Shown here: piece by piece, positions 52,164 through 59,545 of the stretch
How the letters are laid out: each line of letters begins with the position of its first letter
Numbering within the stretch: position 1 is the stretch's first letter
Assembly: GCA_023664305.1 (NCBI GenBank)
Contig: JAMPFT010000016.1
Span: 1 to 64,000, forward strand
Source of the DNA: a bacterium
Lineage (GTDB): Bacteria > Bacillota > Clostridia > Lachnospirales > Lachnospiraceae
DNA: 64,000 nt
Direction: 5' to 3'
Program-made: the position numbers and the translations under genes
The notes under the pieces: model-generated
The model's database searches: none
Told to the model about the DNA's origin: nothing
Seen by the model: only the letters and a program-made list of their open reading frames with translations

Positions 52164-52248
52164 AATCATACACCTCCATAATTTCCTTTGCGGCCCGCTC
52201 ACCGATTGCAAACGTACTTTTTAATCTATATCCATATAACTCAAATTG

Positions 52249-52324
52249 TGGGGATGGTGAGGGTCGAACTCACAATCGCCGGGAACTATGTTCCCGACCG
52301 CTTTACCATTTACGCCACATCCCC
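52249..52324 (-). tRNA. tRNA-like gene with extended anticodon stem
   Basis: 76 bases. Acceptor stem GGGGATG/CATCCCC, 7 perfect pairs (52318-52324/52250-52256), discriminator A, no encoded CCA. D arm has A14, G18G19 and A21 in place; T arm has stem GTGAG/CTCAC and loop TTCGACC. The anticodon arm is abnormal: with the normal single base at position 26, the stem is 7 bp (GTCGGGA/TCCCGGC) with loop ACATAGT, or 8 bp with 5-base loop. U33 is absent and the variable loop has only four bases. Read by loop centre the anticodon would be ATA. It might be a non-decoding tRNA-like RNA or an att-type relic. A well-spaced promoter just upstream argues that it is transcribed. Confidence 0.72.
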
Positions 52325-52343
52325 AATTCCAAATTGCTCTCCC

Positions 52344-52372
52344 ATTATATCATAGGCATTGCTCCGATTCAA
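52344..52372 (-). promoter_or_regulatory. promoter of the tRNA-like gene
   Basis: Minus strand TTGAAT (52367-52372), a 17-bp spacer and perfect TATAAT (52344-52349). Transcription would begin about 52337, 13 bases before the tRNA-like 5' end, and run through the 59-aa ORF toward the recombinase. It lies inside the inverted repeats. Confidence 0.78.
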
Positions 52373-52407
52373 TTTGTCCGAACCGTTTGATTTTGTTAAT
52401 ATTGTCT

Positions 52408-52435
52408 GCCTGCTGAAAAAGTACACTTTTTTGCC
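52408..52435 (-). repeat. right 28-bp inverted repeat (IRR)
   Basis: Exact reverse complement of 51885-51912, beginning GCCTGCTGAAAAAGTAC. It ends 20 bp before the ATG of the next small ORF on the plus strand. Confidence 0.95.
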
Positions 52436-52455
52436 AAAAGGGAGAAGATTAAATA

Positions 52456-52644
52456 ATGGGGTATGGAGCAATGGATGCACGGGATTGGGAAAATGCGTGC
52501 GATAACATCCGAAATAACAATGCAGTGCTCAATAACTACAAAGAGGATGCAGAGAAAGCACATCAAAATTTACCTGGCTATCAATTCTGGGGAATCGCTA
52601 AAAGATATGGGATCAGCGACCTCATTGAACAACTGCTTCGATAA
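52456..52644 (+). CDS. small hypothetical protein just outside the inverted repeat
   Basis: A 62-aa product (starts MGYGAMDARDWENACDNIRN, ends ISDLIEQLLR), charged, no membrane segment, no family recognised. GGGAG lies 10-12 bases before the ATG, partly in the spacer after the inverted repeat. No promoter of its own is obvious in the present orientation; an inverted segment would provide one. Whether it is translated is not certain. Confidence 0.48.
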   Translation: MGYGAMDARDWENACDNIRNNNAVLNNYKEDAEKAHQNLPGYQFWGIAKRYGISDLIEQLLR

Positions 52645-52701
52645 GTGATCTTACAGTTGTCTCCTTGCGCGAAACAGTCCAAATTACAGCATGGCGTAAG
52701 T

Positions 52702-54165
52702 ATGTGCTACAAAATCGCGATACGCTCAACTACACCGAAAAGAACACAAAGAGGAGGAGAGGTCATATTTTGTAAGAAATGCGGCAGCGAGCTGCCGGAA
52801 AATGCCGTCAACTTTTGTCCGAAATGCGGAGCCAAAATCGAAGGCGCAGCGAAAGAAAAGACAGCAAAACCGGACAGGGGTAAAAAAGCACCTGAAAAGA
52901 AAATAAAAAAGAAGACGCTGATACTGGGAATCGCGGGAGCAGCTGTCTTGCTGTCTCTATTATCTGTGGTATGTTACATATCTTTTACGTCAACCGAAGG
53001 AAACATTAGCTATCAGTATTATTCTGATGGTACAGCAACTGTCGCCGGCGCTAAGGGGACAACCGTCACTATTCCTGCAAAGGTAAGGAAAGGATGGAAA
53101 ATATATTCCGTTACTGCGATAGAAAAGGGTGCGTTCTCTAATAGACACAGTCTGACGAGCATTGTGATTCCGGATAGCGTGATTTCTATTGGAGAGGACG
53201 CATTTTGGGCGTGTGAGAACCTGACCAGCATTGTGATCCCGGACAGCGTAACTTCTATTGGAGAGAGCGCGTTTTATGCATGCAGCAGCCTGACGAATAT
53301 TGTGATCCCGGACAGCGTGACGACTATTAGAGACAACACATTTTGGATGTGCAAAAACCTATCAAGCATTGTGATTCCGGACAGTGTGACTTCTATTGGA
53401 ATGGACGCGTTTTATGCGTGCAGCAGCCTGACCAGCATTGCGATTCCGAACAGTGTGACGACTATTAATGGCGCGTTTACTGGATGCAGCAGCCTGACAA
53501 GCATTGTGATCCCGGACGGTGTGACAACTATTACATACGCATTTTCTGGATGCAGCAGCCTGACAAGCATTGTAATTCCGGACAGTGTGACGGCTATTGG
53601 AGAGAGCACGTTTCGGGATTGTAGCAGCCTGACAAGCATTGTGATTCCGGACAGCGTGACTTCTATTGGGGAGTGCGCGTTTTATTATTGCAGCAGCCTG
53701 ACAAGCATTGTGATCCCGGACAGTGTGACGACTATTGGAGACGGCGCGTTTCGGGGATGCAGCAGCCTGACAAGCATTGCGATTCCGAACAGTGTGACGA
53801 CTATTGGAGACGGCGCGTTTGATAACTGCAGCAGCCTGACAAGCATTGTGATCCCGGACAGTGTGACGACTATTGGAAACAGCGCGTTTGCGCGCTGTAG
53901 CAGCCTGACCAGCATTGTGATCCCGAACAGTGTAACTACCATTGGTGAGCGTGTGTTTAAGGACTGCAACAGCCTGACCAGCATAAAAATCGGAGGAGTT
54001 CAACTATCGTCAGTGTATGAAATATCAGATTACATAAATCAGAAATCAGAATCCTCCGGCAATAACTCTCAGCTTAAGTACACCCGCGACGATTTCGTGA
54101 GCGACGCCGCATGGAACAATTATTTGACTTTCGGCGACATTTCAGGCTTAAAGAGCAATCGCTAA
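52702..54165 (+). CDS. zinc-ribbon, single-pass membrane protein with BspA-type leucine-rich repeats
   Basis: An N-terminal zinc ribbon (CKKCGSELPENAVNFCPKCG) is followed by a basic linker, a membrane helix (TLILGIAGAAVLLSLLSVVC) and an exported domain with twelve 22-23-residue LRR_5 repeats of the form LTSIVIPDSVTSIGESAFYA. Known: BspA-like proteins bind host or bacterial surfaces. The frame is open from a GTG at 52645; the ATG at 52702 has no good binding site. A strong GAGGAGGAGAGG stands instead just before codon ATA (52765), which aligns with the ATG of the two paralogous zinc-ribbon openings (ATG-TTT-TGT-AA). So the real start may be a mutated or non-standard ATA. Start uncertain, product certain. 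Confidence 0.85.
   Translation: MCYKIAIRSTTPKRTQRGGEVIFCKKCGSELPENAVNFCPKCGAKIEGAAKEKTAKPDRGKKAPEKKIKKKTLILGIAGAAVLLSLLSVVCYISFTSTEGNISYQYYSDGTATVAGAKGTTVTIPAKVRKGWKIYSVTAIEKGAFSNRHSLTSIVIPDSVISIGEDAFWACENLTSIVIPDSVTSIGESAFYACSSLTNIVIPDSVTTIRDNTFWMCKNLSSIVIPDSVTSIGMDAFYACSSLTSIAIPNSVTTINGAFTGCSSLTSIVIPDGVTTITYAFSGCSSLTSIVIPDSVTAIGESTFRDCSSLTSIVIPDSVTSIGECAFYYCSSLTSIVIPDSVTTIGDGAFRGCSSLTSIAIPNSVTTIGDGAFDNCSSLTSIVIPDSVTTIGNSAFARCSSLTSIVIPNSVTTIGERVFKDCNSLTSIKIGGVQLSSVYEISDYINQKSESSGNNSQLKYTRDDFVSDAAWNNYLTFGDISGLKSNR
53152..53973. repeat. 69-bp tandem repeats encoding the LRR domain
   Basis: Twelve units, ten of 69 bp and two of 66 bp (units 5 and 6), with long exact stretches such as AGCATTGTGATTCCGGACAG in most units. 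High DNA identity means recombination can change repeat number. Confidence 0.92.
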
Positions 54166-54185
54166 TTTGCGACAGGAGGCGGAAC

Positions 54186-55133
54186 ATGTTTTGTAAAAAC
54201 TGCGGCAGTAAAATACCGGAGGCCGCGAAATTCTGTAAGAACTGCGGCGCGGCTGTGGCGCAATCCGCCGCGCCTGCAAAGGGGCCCGTATCCCGATCAG
54301 CCCTGAGAGGAAAGGATCGGCGGCAGGGCGGGCTCCCCTCCCGGCTCGGGCTGTATGCGGGGCTGGCGGCGGGGGCGGCGGTTTTGCTCCTCCTCGGAGC
54401 TGTTGTCCTCGGCAGAGACAGCGGACGTGAGGCGGAAAAAGATGTTGACACGGCAAAAGGCGAAGTCGGCGAGAGTACCGCCGCCCCGGAGGAAACAACT
54501 GCAGAACAGGACGTCAGCGAACTGAACCTATCGTCGGAGACGGTTCTCGAGGGGGCGTACCGGAATCTGAAATCTCTCTCCATGCAGCCGGACGCGGACG
54601 GCTCCGTGGCGGCGATCACCTACTCCGAGGGCGCGTCCTTCCCCGCGCTGGAAAGTCTGGAGTGCGGCGCGGTCCTCAAGGTTTCGGCTTCCGGAGAGAA
54701 AGGGTATTTTGACGAAAAGGATTTTCCGCAGCTTAAGAGCGTCACCATGAAGCTGATAAACAAATCCATTGACGAGGATATCCTGATGACCTTTCTGATC
54801 TTTTCCGAGCTGTATGAGGAGGGACGCCTGGAAAGCTTTCATGTGGAAAACATCTGCAGCGTCGAAGACCTGCTGGGGACATGGACGGACGACCGGAACA
54901 CCCTTACCATGACCTTCGAGAAGGACGGCACGCTGCGGGTGGCGGACGCCAACAACCTGATCGGGGTGGATGTGTTGAAATATCAGGCGGCCGGCGACAA
55001 TACGCTGAGTCTGTCGGCAAACCAGTCGGGGCTGCTCGGCATGATTTCCGTAAGCATGAAGTACGAGCTTTTCGGGGACAGGCTCCGGGTGGAGCTGTCG
55101 GGACAGACGTTTGTACTGAACCGAAAGCAATAA
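54186..55133 (+). CDS. zinc-ribbon membrane protein with lipocalin-like C-terminus
   Basis: A 315-aa protein: zinc ribbon (FCKNCGSKIPEAAKFCKNCG), linker, one membrane helix (about 55-77), Glu/Thr-rich stalk (about 80-115) and an exported domain. The last about 90 residues read SVEDLLGTWTDDRNTLTMTF and continue in the style of DUF5640/lipocalin-like sheets common in Clostridia surface proteins. Function unknown. It starts 20 bp after the LRR gene with AGGAGG upstream, so the zinc-ribbon genes form one transcription unit. Confidence 0.82.
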   Translation: MFCKNCGSKIPEAAKFCKNCGAAVAQSAAPAKGPVSRSALRGKDRRQGGLPSRLGLYAGLAAGAAVLLLLGAVVLGRDSGREAEKDVDTAKGEVGESTAAPEETTAEQDVSELNLSSETVLEGAYRNLKSLSMQPDADGSVAAITYSEGASFPALESLECGAVLKVSASGEKGYFDEKDFPQLKSVTMKLINKSIDEDILMTFLIFSELYEEGRLESFHVENICSVEDLLGTWTDDRNTLTMTFEKDGTLRVADANNLIGVDVLKYQAAGDNTLSLSANQSGLLGMISVSMKYELFGDRLRVELSGQTFVLNRKQ

Positions 55134-55177
55134 GGGCCAGACAGGCCCAACAGAAACTAAAACAGGAGGATGAAAAA

Positions 55178-55606
55178 ATGGCGTTACTGGATAAGGTGCT
55201 GGGAAAGGATGACAAAGAGAAAAAACTGAAACAGGAGATCAAGAGCCTGGAGCTGCGAAGGGAGTCGGTTTTTTCCGCCATCAACGGCGAGATTGCGCGC
55301 TTGCAGAGGGAGCGTAGCAACGTACTGCTGCAGGCGGGGACAACCGCCTACGACGCGTGGATTAACAGCCATACGCAGGCTGATCTGTCGGAATTTTGGG
55401 ATAAAATACAGGAATTGGAGAAAGGCATCGCGGAACAGGAGACAAAGAAAACGGAGATGGGCGCGAAATATGACGAGGAGATCAGGCTCATCAACAGCAA
55501 CCTCGGCGTCAGCGCCGCGGGCGACTCCGCACGGTGTCCCAAGTGCGGCGCTCCGGTCGGCCAGGGCGACAGTTTCTGCCAGAACTGCGGCGCAAGTATA
55601 CAGTAG
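55178..55606 (+). CDS. coiled-coil protein with C-terminal zinc ribbon
   Basis: A 142-aa cytoplasmic protein: N-terminal MALLDKVLGKDDKEKKLKQE, two long helices (about 15-50 and 65-105) with heptad character, and a zinc ribbon (ARCPKCGAPVGQGDSFCQNC). AGGAGG precedes the ATG. The last about 110 bp (55497-55606) are nearly identical to the end of the anti-sigma-type gene at 59.1 kb, so this tail has been copied between unrelated genes. Confidence 0.8.
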   Translation: MALLDKVLGKDDKEKKLKQEIKSLELRRESVFSAINGEIARLQRERSNVLLQAGTTAYDAWINSHTQADLSEFWDKIQELEKGIAEQETKKTEMGAKYDEEIRLINSNLGVSAAGDSARCPKCGAPVGQGDSFCQNCGASIQ

Positions 55607-55645
55607 CTTTACGGGAAGTCTGTTGTCATGAATCAGGAGAAACAG

Positions 55646-55673
55646 AAAGCCATCGGGAGGCCGGTGGCTTTTT
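55646..55673 (+). terminator. terminator of the zinc-ribbon unit
   Basis: AAAGCCA (55646-55652) pairs with TGGCTTT (55665-55671), inner C/G pairs, followed by T5. Confidence 0.8.
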
Positions 55674-55703
55674 GGTATTGGTGAAAATTTAATGCGAATT
55701 TTA

Positions 55704-55732
55704 TTGTAAACACGGATGCTTTTCTGTATAAT
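55704..55732 (+). promoter_or_regulatory. promoter of the Rpn-type gene
   Basis: TTGTAA (55704-55709), a 17-bp spacer and perfect TATAAT (55727-55732). Confidence 0.78.
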
Positions 55733-55785
55733 GAAGATGTGACAGGAGTGATCTGTCCCAGACTTTAAGAAACCGAGGTGGTAAG

Positions 55786-56670
55786 GTGCAGGATAATACC
55801 AGACAGATACAGAAAGTCAACGCGCTTCACGATGTGCAACCCGCAGCAAAACGCACCGCAAAAAACAGTGTATTTGTAGACCTCTTCCAGAATAAAAGTT
55901 ATCTGCTAAAGCTGTATCAAACGCTCCATCCGGAGGACACAACAGCAACGGAGGATTCACTTACAGATGTAACGATCACTAATGTATTGACGGATAATTT
56001 GTATAATGATATGGGCTTTATCGTAAATAACAAGCTGATGATACTCATAGAAGCCCAATCCACATGGACAGTGAACATACTGGTGCGAGTTCTAATGTAT
56101 CTGGCACAAAGCTATCACGAATATTTTCAGCACACCAGTCAAGACTACTATAGAAGCAAGAAAGTAAAAATGCCAAGACCTGAACTTTATGTGATCTTCA
56201 CAGGAAGCAAAGGACGGAAACCCGATAAAATATTGTTATCAAAAGAATTTTTTGAGGGCACGGATGTTGATATTGAAGTGAAAGCAAACGTTATTTATGA
56301 AAGTGATAAAGATAACATCATCAATCAGTATATTATTTTCTGTAAAGTTTTTAACGAACAGACAAAAATGTATGGTATGAAACAACAGGCGGTCACGGAA
56401 ACAATCCGTATATGTAAGGATAGGAATGTATTGAGGGAATATTTGGCACAGAGGGAAAAGGAGGTTGTAACGATCATGATGAGTTTATTTGATGATGAGC
56501 AGATTATAAAAACTTATGTTAAAAGCGAAAGGCATGATGAAGCCAGAGAAACAGCAGAAAGATTAATAAAAAAAGGAAAAATGACACTTGAGGATATTGC
56601 GGATTGTGTTCCGCTATTGTCATTTGACGAATTAAGGGAGATTGAAGCTGAGATCATGCAGTTAGCATAA
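55786..56670 (+). CDS. Rpn family recombination-promoting nuclease / PD-(D/E)XK transposase-like protein
   Basis: A 294-aa protein with the PDDEXK core of the Rpn/YhgA group: FVDLFQNKSYLLKLYQTLHP, MGFIVNNKLMILIEAQSTWT (the E-x-Q acidic-basic active-site strand) and VLMYLAQSYHEYFQ, then MPRPELYVIFTGSKGRKPDK. The C-terminal helical part (EYLAQREKEVVTIMMSLFDD) is characteristic. Known: Rpn proteins nick DNA and promote RecA-independent recombination; some have anti-phage activity through small internal products. GTG start at 55786 behind GAGGTGGTAAG. It has its own promoter and terminator, so it is a self-contained cassette, a sign of mobility. Confidence 0.88.
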   Translation: MQDNTRQIQKVNALHDVQPAAKRTAKNSVFVDLFQNKSYLLKLYQTLHPEDTTATEDSLTDVTITNVLTDNLYNDMGFIVNNKLMILIEAQSTWTVNILVRVLMYLAQSYHEYFQHTSQDYYRSKKVKMPRPELYVIFTGSKGRKPDKILLSKEFFEGTDVDIEVKANVIYESDKDNIINQYIIFCKVFNEQTKMYGMKQQAVTETIRICKDRNVLREYLAQREKEVVTIMMSLFDDEQIIKTYVKSERHDEARETAERLIKKGKMTLEDIADCVPLLSFDELREIEAEIMQLA

Positions 56671-56724
56671 TCAGAAAACAATTGGTAAAGGCACATGGAA
56701 CAGCAAATGTCCTTACGGACACCG

Positions 56725-56758
56725 CCTCTCTCGTGGACCAGACGAGAGAGGTTTTTTT
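56725..56758 (+). terminator. terminator of the Rpn-type gene
   Basis: Ten-bp stem CCTCTCTCGT/ACGAGAGAGG (56725-56734/56742-56751) and T7 (56752-56758). Confidence 0.92.
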
Positions 56759-56909
56759 ATGCCTGGGTATTTTCCTGGATACTATTCTGAGTATTCTTGC
56801 TGTATAACCTCCAAAATATTTCAATATTTTGTCCCGAAAGCATTTTTTTCGGTCTATAGTAATAGAGGGAAACTTACAAGGCGGAAAAGACAGACAAGGA
56901 GGATGCGGC

Positions 56910-57458
56910 GTGGAGGATACGAAAATTATTGAACTGTATATCGAGCGGTCGGAAGACGCGATCCGGGAAACGGACTTAAAGTATAGCGCTTTTCTGCATC
57001 GGCTGGCGTACAATATATTGCGTGACAACTGTGACACGGAGGAAATCGTAAACGACACCTATATGCGGGCGTGGAATGCGATTCCGCCCACCATACCGGA
57101 CTGCCTGAAGCATTTTCTTTCACGGATAGCCAGAAATCTTTCGCTGAAACGGCTGGAATATCTGTCGGCGGGAAAGAGGAGAGCCCTGTTTGTGGAGCTG
57201 GACGACTGCATTCCGGACGGAAGGCAGAATGTGGAGGAAAGCTGGGAAGCAAAGGAGCTTGGCGAGATGCTCAATGCGTTTTTGGACACCTTGGATCGAA
57301 AAAGCTGCGCGGTTTTCCTTGGGAGGTATTTTTACTGTTATTCCATAGGGGAGCTTGCGAAGCGGTATTCGCTGACGGCGCGCCAGGTAAAGTATCTGCT
57401 GTTGAAAACGAGAGAAAAGCTGCGCAAATTTTTGGCGCGGAAAGGGGTGGCGGTATGA
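56910..57458 (+). CDS. ECF-type sigma-70 family factor (second)
   Basis: A 182-aa sigma factor related to the one at 35.6 kb: region 2 LKYSAFLHRLAYNILRDNCD, TYMRAWNAIPPTIPDC and FLSRIARNLSLKRLEYLSAG; region 4 TLDRKSCAVFLGRYFYCYSI and LAKRYSLTARQVKYLLLKTR. The start is GTG 56910, fixed by AAGGAGG eight bases upstream; no ATG fits. The stop overlaps the next gene start (ATGA). Confidence 0.9.
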   Translation: MEDTKIIELYIERSEDAIRETDLKYSAFLHRLAYNILRDNCDTEEIVNDTYMRAWNAIPPTIPDCLKHFLSRIARNLSLKRLEYLSAGKRRALFVELDDCIPDGRQNVEESWEAKELGEMLNAFLDTLDRKSCAVFLGRYFYCYSIGELAKRYSLTARQVKYLLLKTREKLRKFLARKGVAV

Positions 57459-59230
57459 ATCGTGCAGAGCTGAGCAGTGAGCTTGTTTGGGCGTTTCAGT
57501 ATGTGGACGACTGGTTTCTTGACATAGCGCAAGAAGAGGCAGGGATAAGGAAACAGAGAGTTTTGCGGAAGCGAGTCAGGCCTGTAGCGGCATGTATTCT
57601 GGGATTGCTTCTCCTTCTGGCGCTTCCGGTTATAGCGATTGCGGCAAATTGGTTTGGGCTGAGGGATTTGCTGCTGCCTGCGAAGAATTTTATTGGGCTG
57701 TCCGGCTTTCAGGAAAGCCCGGAGGCACAGGCTCTTGGCGAGTGGCGTGCCTTTTTGGAGGAATATGATGCGGACGGGGAGATAATAGGTCAGATCGGAA
57801 ACGCGTTCACCGGACTGGAGGAGAAATATGGGGCGTACACAGTGTATACGCAGGAAATGGCGGATCAGCTGGAGGAGGTCGCGCAGAAATATCAGCTGAA
57901 GCTCCATACAAAAATGCTTGACCTCACTCCGGATGAGCTGGAGACTTATGTGGGCGGCAAATTCCTGGGGAAAGGGATCGATATCAGTATGGGATATCCC
58001 TATCTGTACGAAAACGGAACGATCCACTTTGAAGGGGATGCGTTCTACTGGAAATCGGGCAAGATCGGCGGCAGGATAGGCGACAGGATAGGATTCCAAT
58101 GCCGCCGCACCGTCAAGGGAACCCTCGACGAGGTTACGTTGAGAATAGGAAATATTGACGAATATCAGGAGCTTCCTTATACAGCCGCCTGTGGGGAGAC
58201 GGTGGTGCTGGCGCTCTCTGAAAGGAAGTCCCTTATCTTTGCGGATTTTGAGCAATGCTTTATTCTGCTGAATGTTCTTGGGGGCAGCGAAGAAGGCATC
58301 ACGGAGGAAGTGTTGCAGGGAATCGCGGATGAGATTGATTTTGCCATGCTGAAGGAAGTCAGGGCGACGGGGATGGAGTCTCAGGAAGGAACCGGTTCGG
58401 CCGGTCAGGAAGCGGAAGCCATGGGAGGATTATCCGGGGAAAGCAATGGTGCCGGACAGAAATCGGAATCTGTGGAAGGATTATCCGGGGAAAGCAATGG
58501 TGCCGGTCAGGAGCCGGGAGCAGGAGTGTCGCCTGAAAATTCTGACGACACCGGGTCTGGGGGCGCCGGGGCGCAGCCTGCCGGAGGAGCCGACGGGGAA
58601 CCGTCAGGCGGCGCGGCAAGTGACTGGGACGAAAATGCATTGTCCGAAATGAGGGAAAGATACCGGGCAGTTCTCTTGGAGAATGCGGAATTTGTCCAGA
58701 TTATCCATCCGGAACACAGGGAGCGGGACAAAAAAATAAGGCTGGAAAATATCAGGGAGGCTGACGAGGACGGCGTAACCGTTGAGACGACTCAATTTGC
58801 AGTGGTCGATTTGGACGGAAACGGGTGCGATGAAATTGTCCTCTGGCTGCGGGTAAACGGAATTTCAGATTACGGGGTTGAAATTTTATATGATTGCGGC
58901 GGGGAAATCTATGGATTCACCCTGTACTCCAGACAGTGCATGAATCTGAAGACAGACGGATTCTTTGAGGCTTCCGCAGGCGCAAGCGATACAAGCATAT
59001 GCAGGCTTCAGCTGTCGGAGGGCGGATATGCAATCGTGGAAGTGCCTGACATGGGCAGTGGGACTTTCGATCAAAAAGCGGACGTCACATGGTACGATTT
59101 GACGGAAGATAATGTAGACAGAAATCTCGGCGTCAGCGCCGCAGGCGACTCCGCACGGTGTCCCAAATGCGGCGCTCCGGTCAGCCGGGGCGACCGCTCC
59201 TGCCAGAACTGCGGCGCGAGTGTACCGTAG
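57455..59230 (+). CDS. membrane anti-sigma-type protein with repeat linker and acquired zinc-ribbon tail
   Basis: A 591-aa single-pass protein coupled to the sigma gene. Cytoplasmic residues 1-45 (MNRAELSSELVWAFQYVDDW) should bind the sigma factor, and a membrane helix is at about 47-66. The exported domain (about 70-305) has KYGAYTVYTQEMADQLEEVA and YLYENGTIHFEGDAFYWKSG. A Gly/Glu/Ser linker with two 54-bp repeats follows (about 310-395), then a second domain with a Ca-binding-like VVDLDGNGCDEIVLWL (about 450-465). The last 40 residues are a zinc ribbon (SARCPKCGAPVSRGD) of the kind found in the gene at 55.2 kb. A cytoplasmic-type zinc ribbon at the far outer end of a membrane protein is odd. 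Anti-sigma function is inferred from operon context. Confidence 0.82.
   Translation: MNRAELSSELVWAFQYVDDWFLDIAQEEAGIRKQRVLRKRVRPVAACILGLLLLLALPVIAIAANWFGLRDLLLPAKNFIGLSGFQESPEAQALGEWRAFLEEYDADGEIIGQIGNAFTGLEEKYGAYTVYTQEMADQLEEVAQKYQLKLHTKMLDLTPDELETYVGGKFLGKGIDISMGYPYLYENGTIHFEGDAFYWKSGKIGGRIGDRIGFQCRRTVKGTLDEVTLRIGNIDEYQELPYTAACGETVVLALSERKSLIFADFEQCFILLNVLGGSEEGITEEVLQGIADEIDFAMLKEVRATGMESQEGTGSAGQEAEAMGGLSGESNGAGQKSESVEGLSGESNGAGQEPGAGVSPENSDDTGSGGAGAQPAGGADGEPSGGAASDWDENALSEMRERYRAVLLENAEFVQIIHPEHRERDKKIRLENIREADEDGVTVETTQFAVVDLDGNGCDEIVLWLRVNGISDYGVEILYDCGGEIYGFTLYSRQCMNLKTDGFFEASAGASDTSICRLQLSEGGYAIVEVPDMGSGTFDQKADVTWYDLTEDNVDRNLGVSAAGDSARCPKCGAPVSRGDRSCQNCGASVP
58429..58514. repeat. 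54-bp direct repeat in the anti-sigma-type gene
   Basis: GGATTATCCGGGGAAAGCAA and following bases occur at about 58427 and 58481, 54 bp apart, in frame (GLSGESNGAGQ). Another small minisatellite inside a linker. Confidence 0.8.
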
Positions 59231-59281
59231 ACATCATTCATTATGGCTTGCTGATTTTCTGTTGTCAAAATATTGCCGCTT

Positions 59282-59545
59282 TCACTTATCTCTATAATGA
59301 GAACCACATTGTACAATCTTTATCGTGTTATCTTCTATACGATAAACAATACGATTCGCATCATCGATTCGTCTGCTCCAATAGGAAGACAAATCACCGC
59401 TTAATCTTTCCGGTTTACCTATTCCATCATAGCCATTTCGATCAATATCCTTTAGCAACTGAAGAATACGCTTTAGAATCTTCTTATCCTGCTTCATCCA
59501 GTATTCAAAATCTTCCCATGCAGCGTCCGACCATGACTTAATCAT
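59282..59545 (-). CDS. yoeB: YoeB family toxin (ribosome-dependent mRNA interferase)
   Basis: An 87-aa RelE-fold toxin: SWSDAAWEDFEYWMKQDKKI, RNGYDGIGKPERLSGDLSSY, WSRRIDDANRIVYRIEDN and the C-terminal HYRDK. The residues expected at the YoeB active site are present (Glu in GKPERL, Arg in WSRRIDDANRIVY, His-Tyr in SHYRDK). Cuts mRNA on the ribosome. It overlaps the antitoxin by eight bases and follows it, the usual order. Confidence 0.94.
   Translation of the reverse strand: MIKSWSDAAWEDFEYWMKQDKKILKRILQLLKDIDRNGYDGIGKPERLSGDLSSYWSRRIDDANRIVYRIEDNTIKIVQCGSHYRDK

Larger units (their letters stand above)
51885..52435. mobile_element. candidate invertible DNA segment next to the recombinase
   Basis: A 551-bp segment bounded by perfect inverted repeats of 28 bp (51885-51912 and 52408-52435). 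Inside are, all on the minus strand, a promoter, a tRNA-like gene and a 59-aa ORF. The repeats each hold a palindromic core AAAAAGT-GT-ACTTTTT, the expected shape of a serine recombinase crossover site. The GT core is asymmetric and oppositely oriented at the two sites, which favours inversion over deletion. No reads from the other orientation are available. Confidence 0.7.

Noticed and set aside
52249-52324. Ordinary tRNA-Ile or tRNA-Tyr
   Set aside because: No alignment gives a 5-bp anticodon stem with a 7-base loop containing U33; a normal decoding tRNA is unlikely.
51885-52435. Inverted repeats as ends of an insertion sequence
   Set aside because: No transposase lies between them and no target duplication flanks them; a MITE is possible but the adjoining invertase and dyad cores favour a recombination site.
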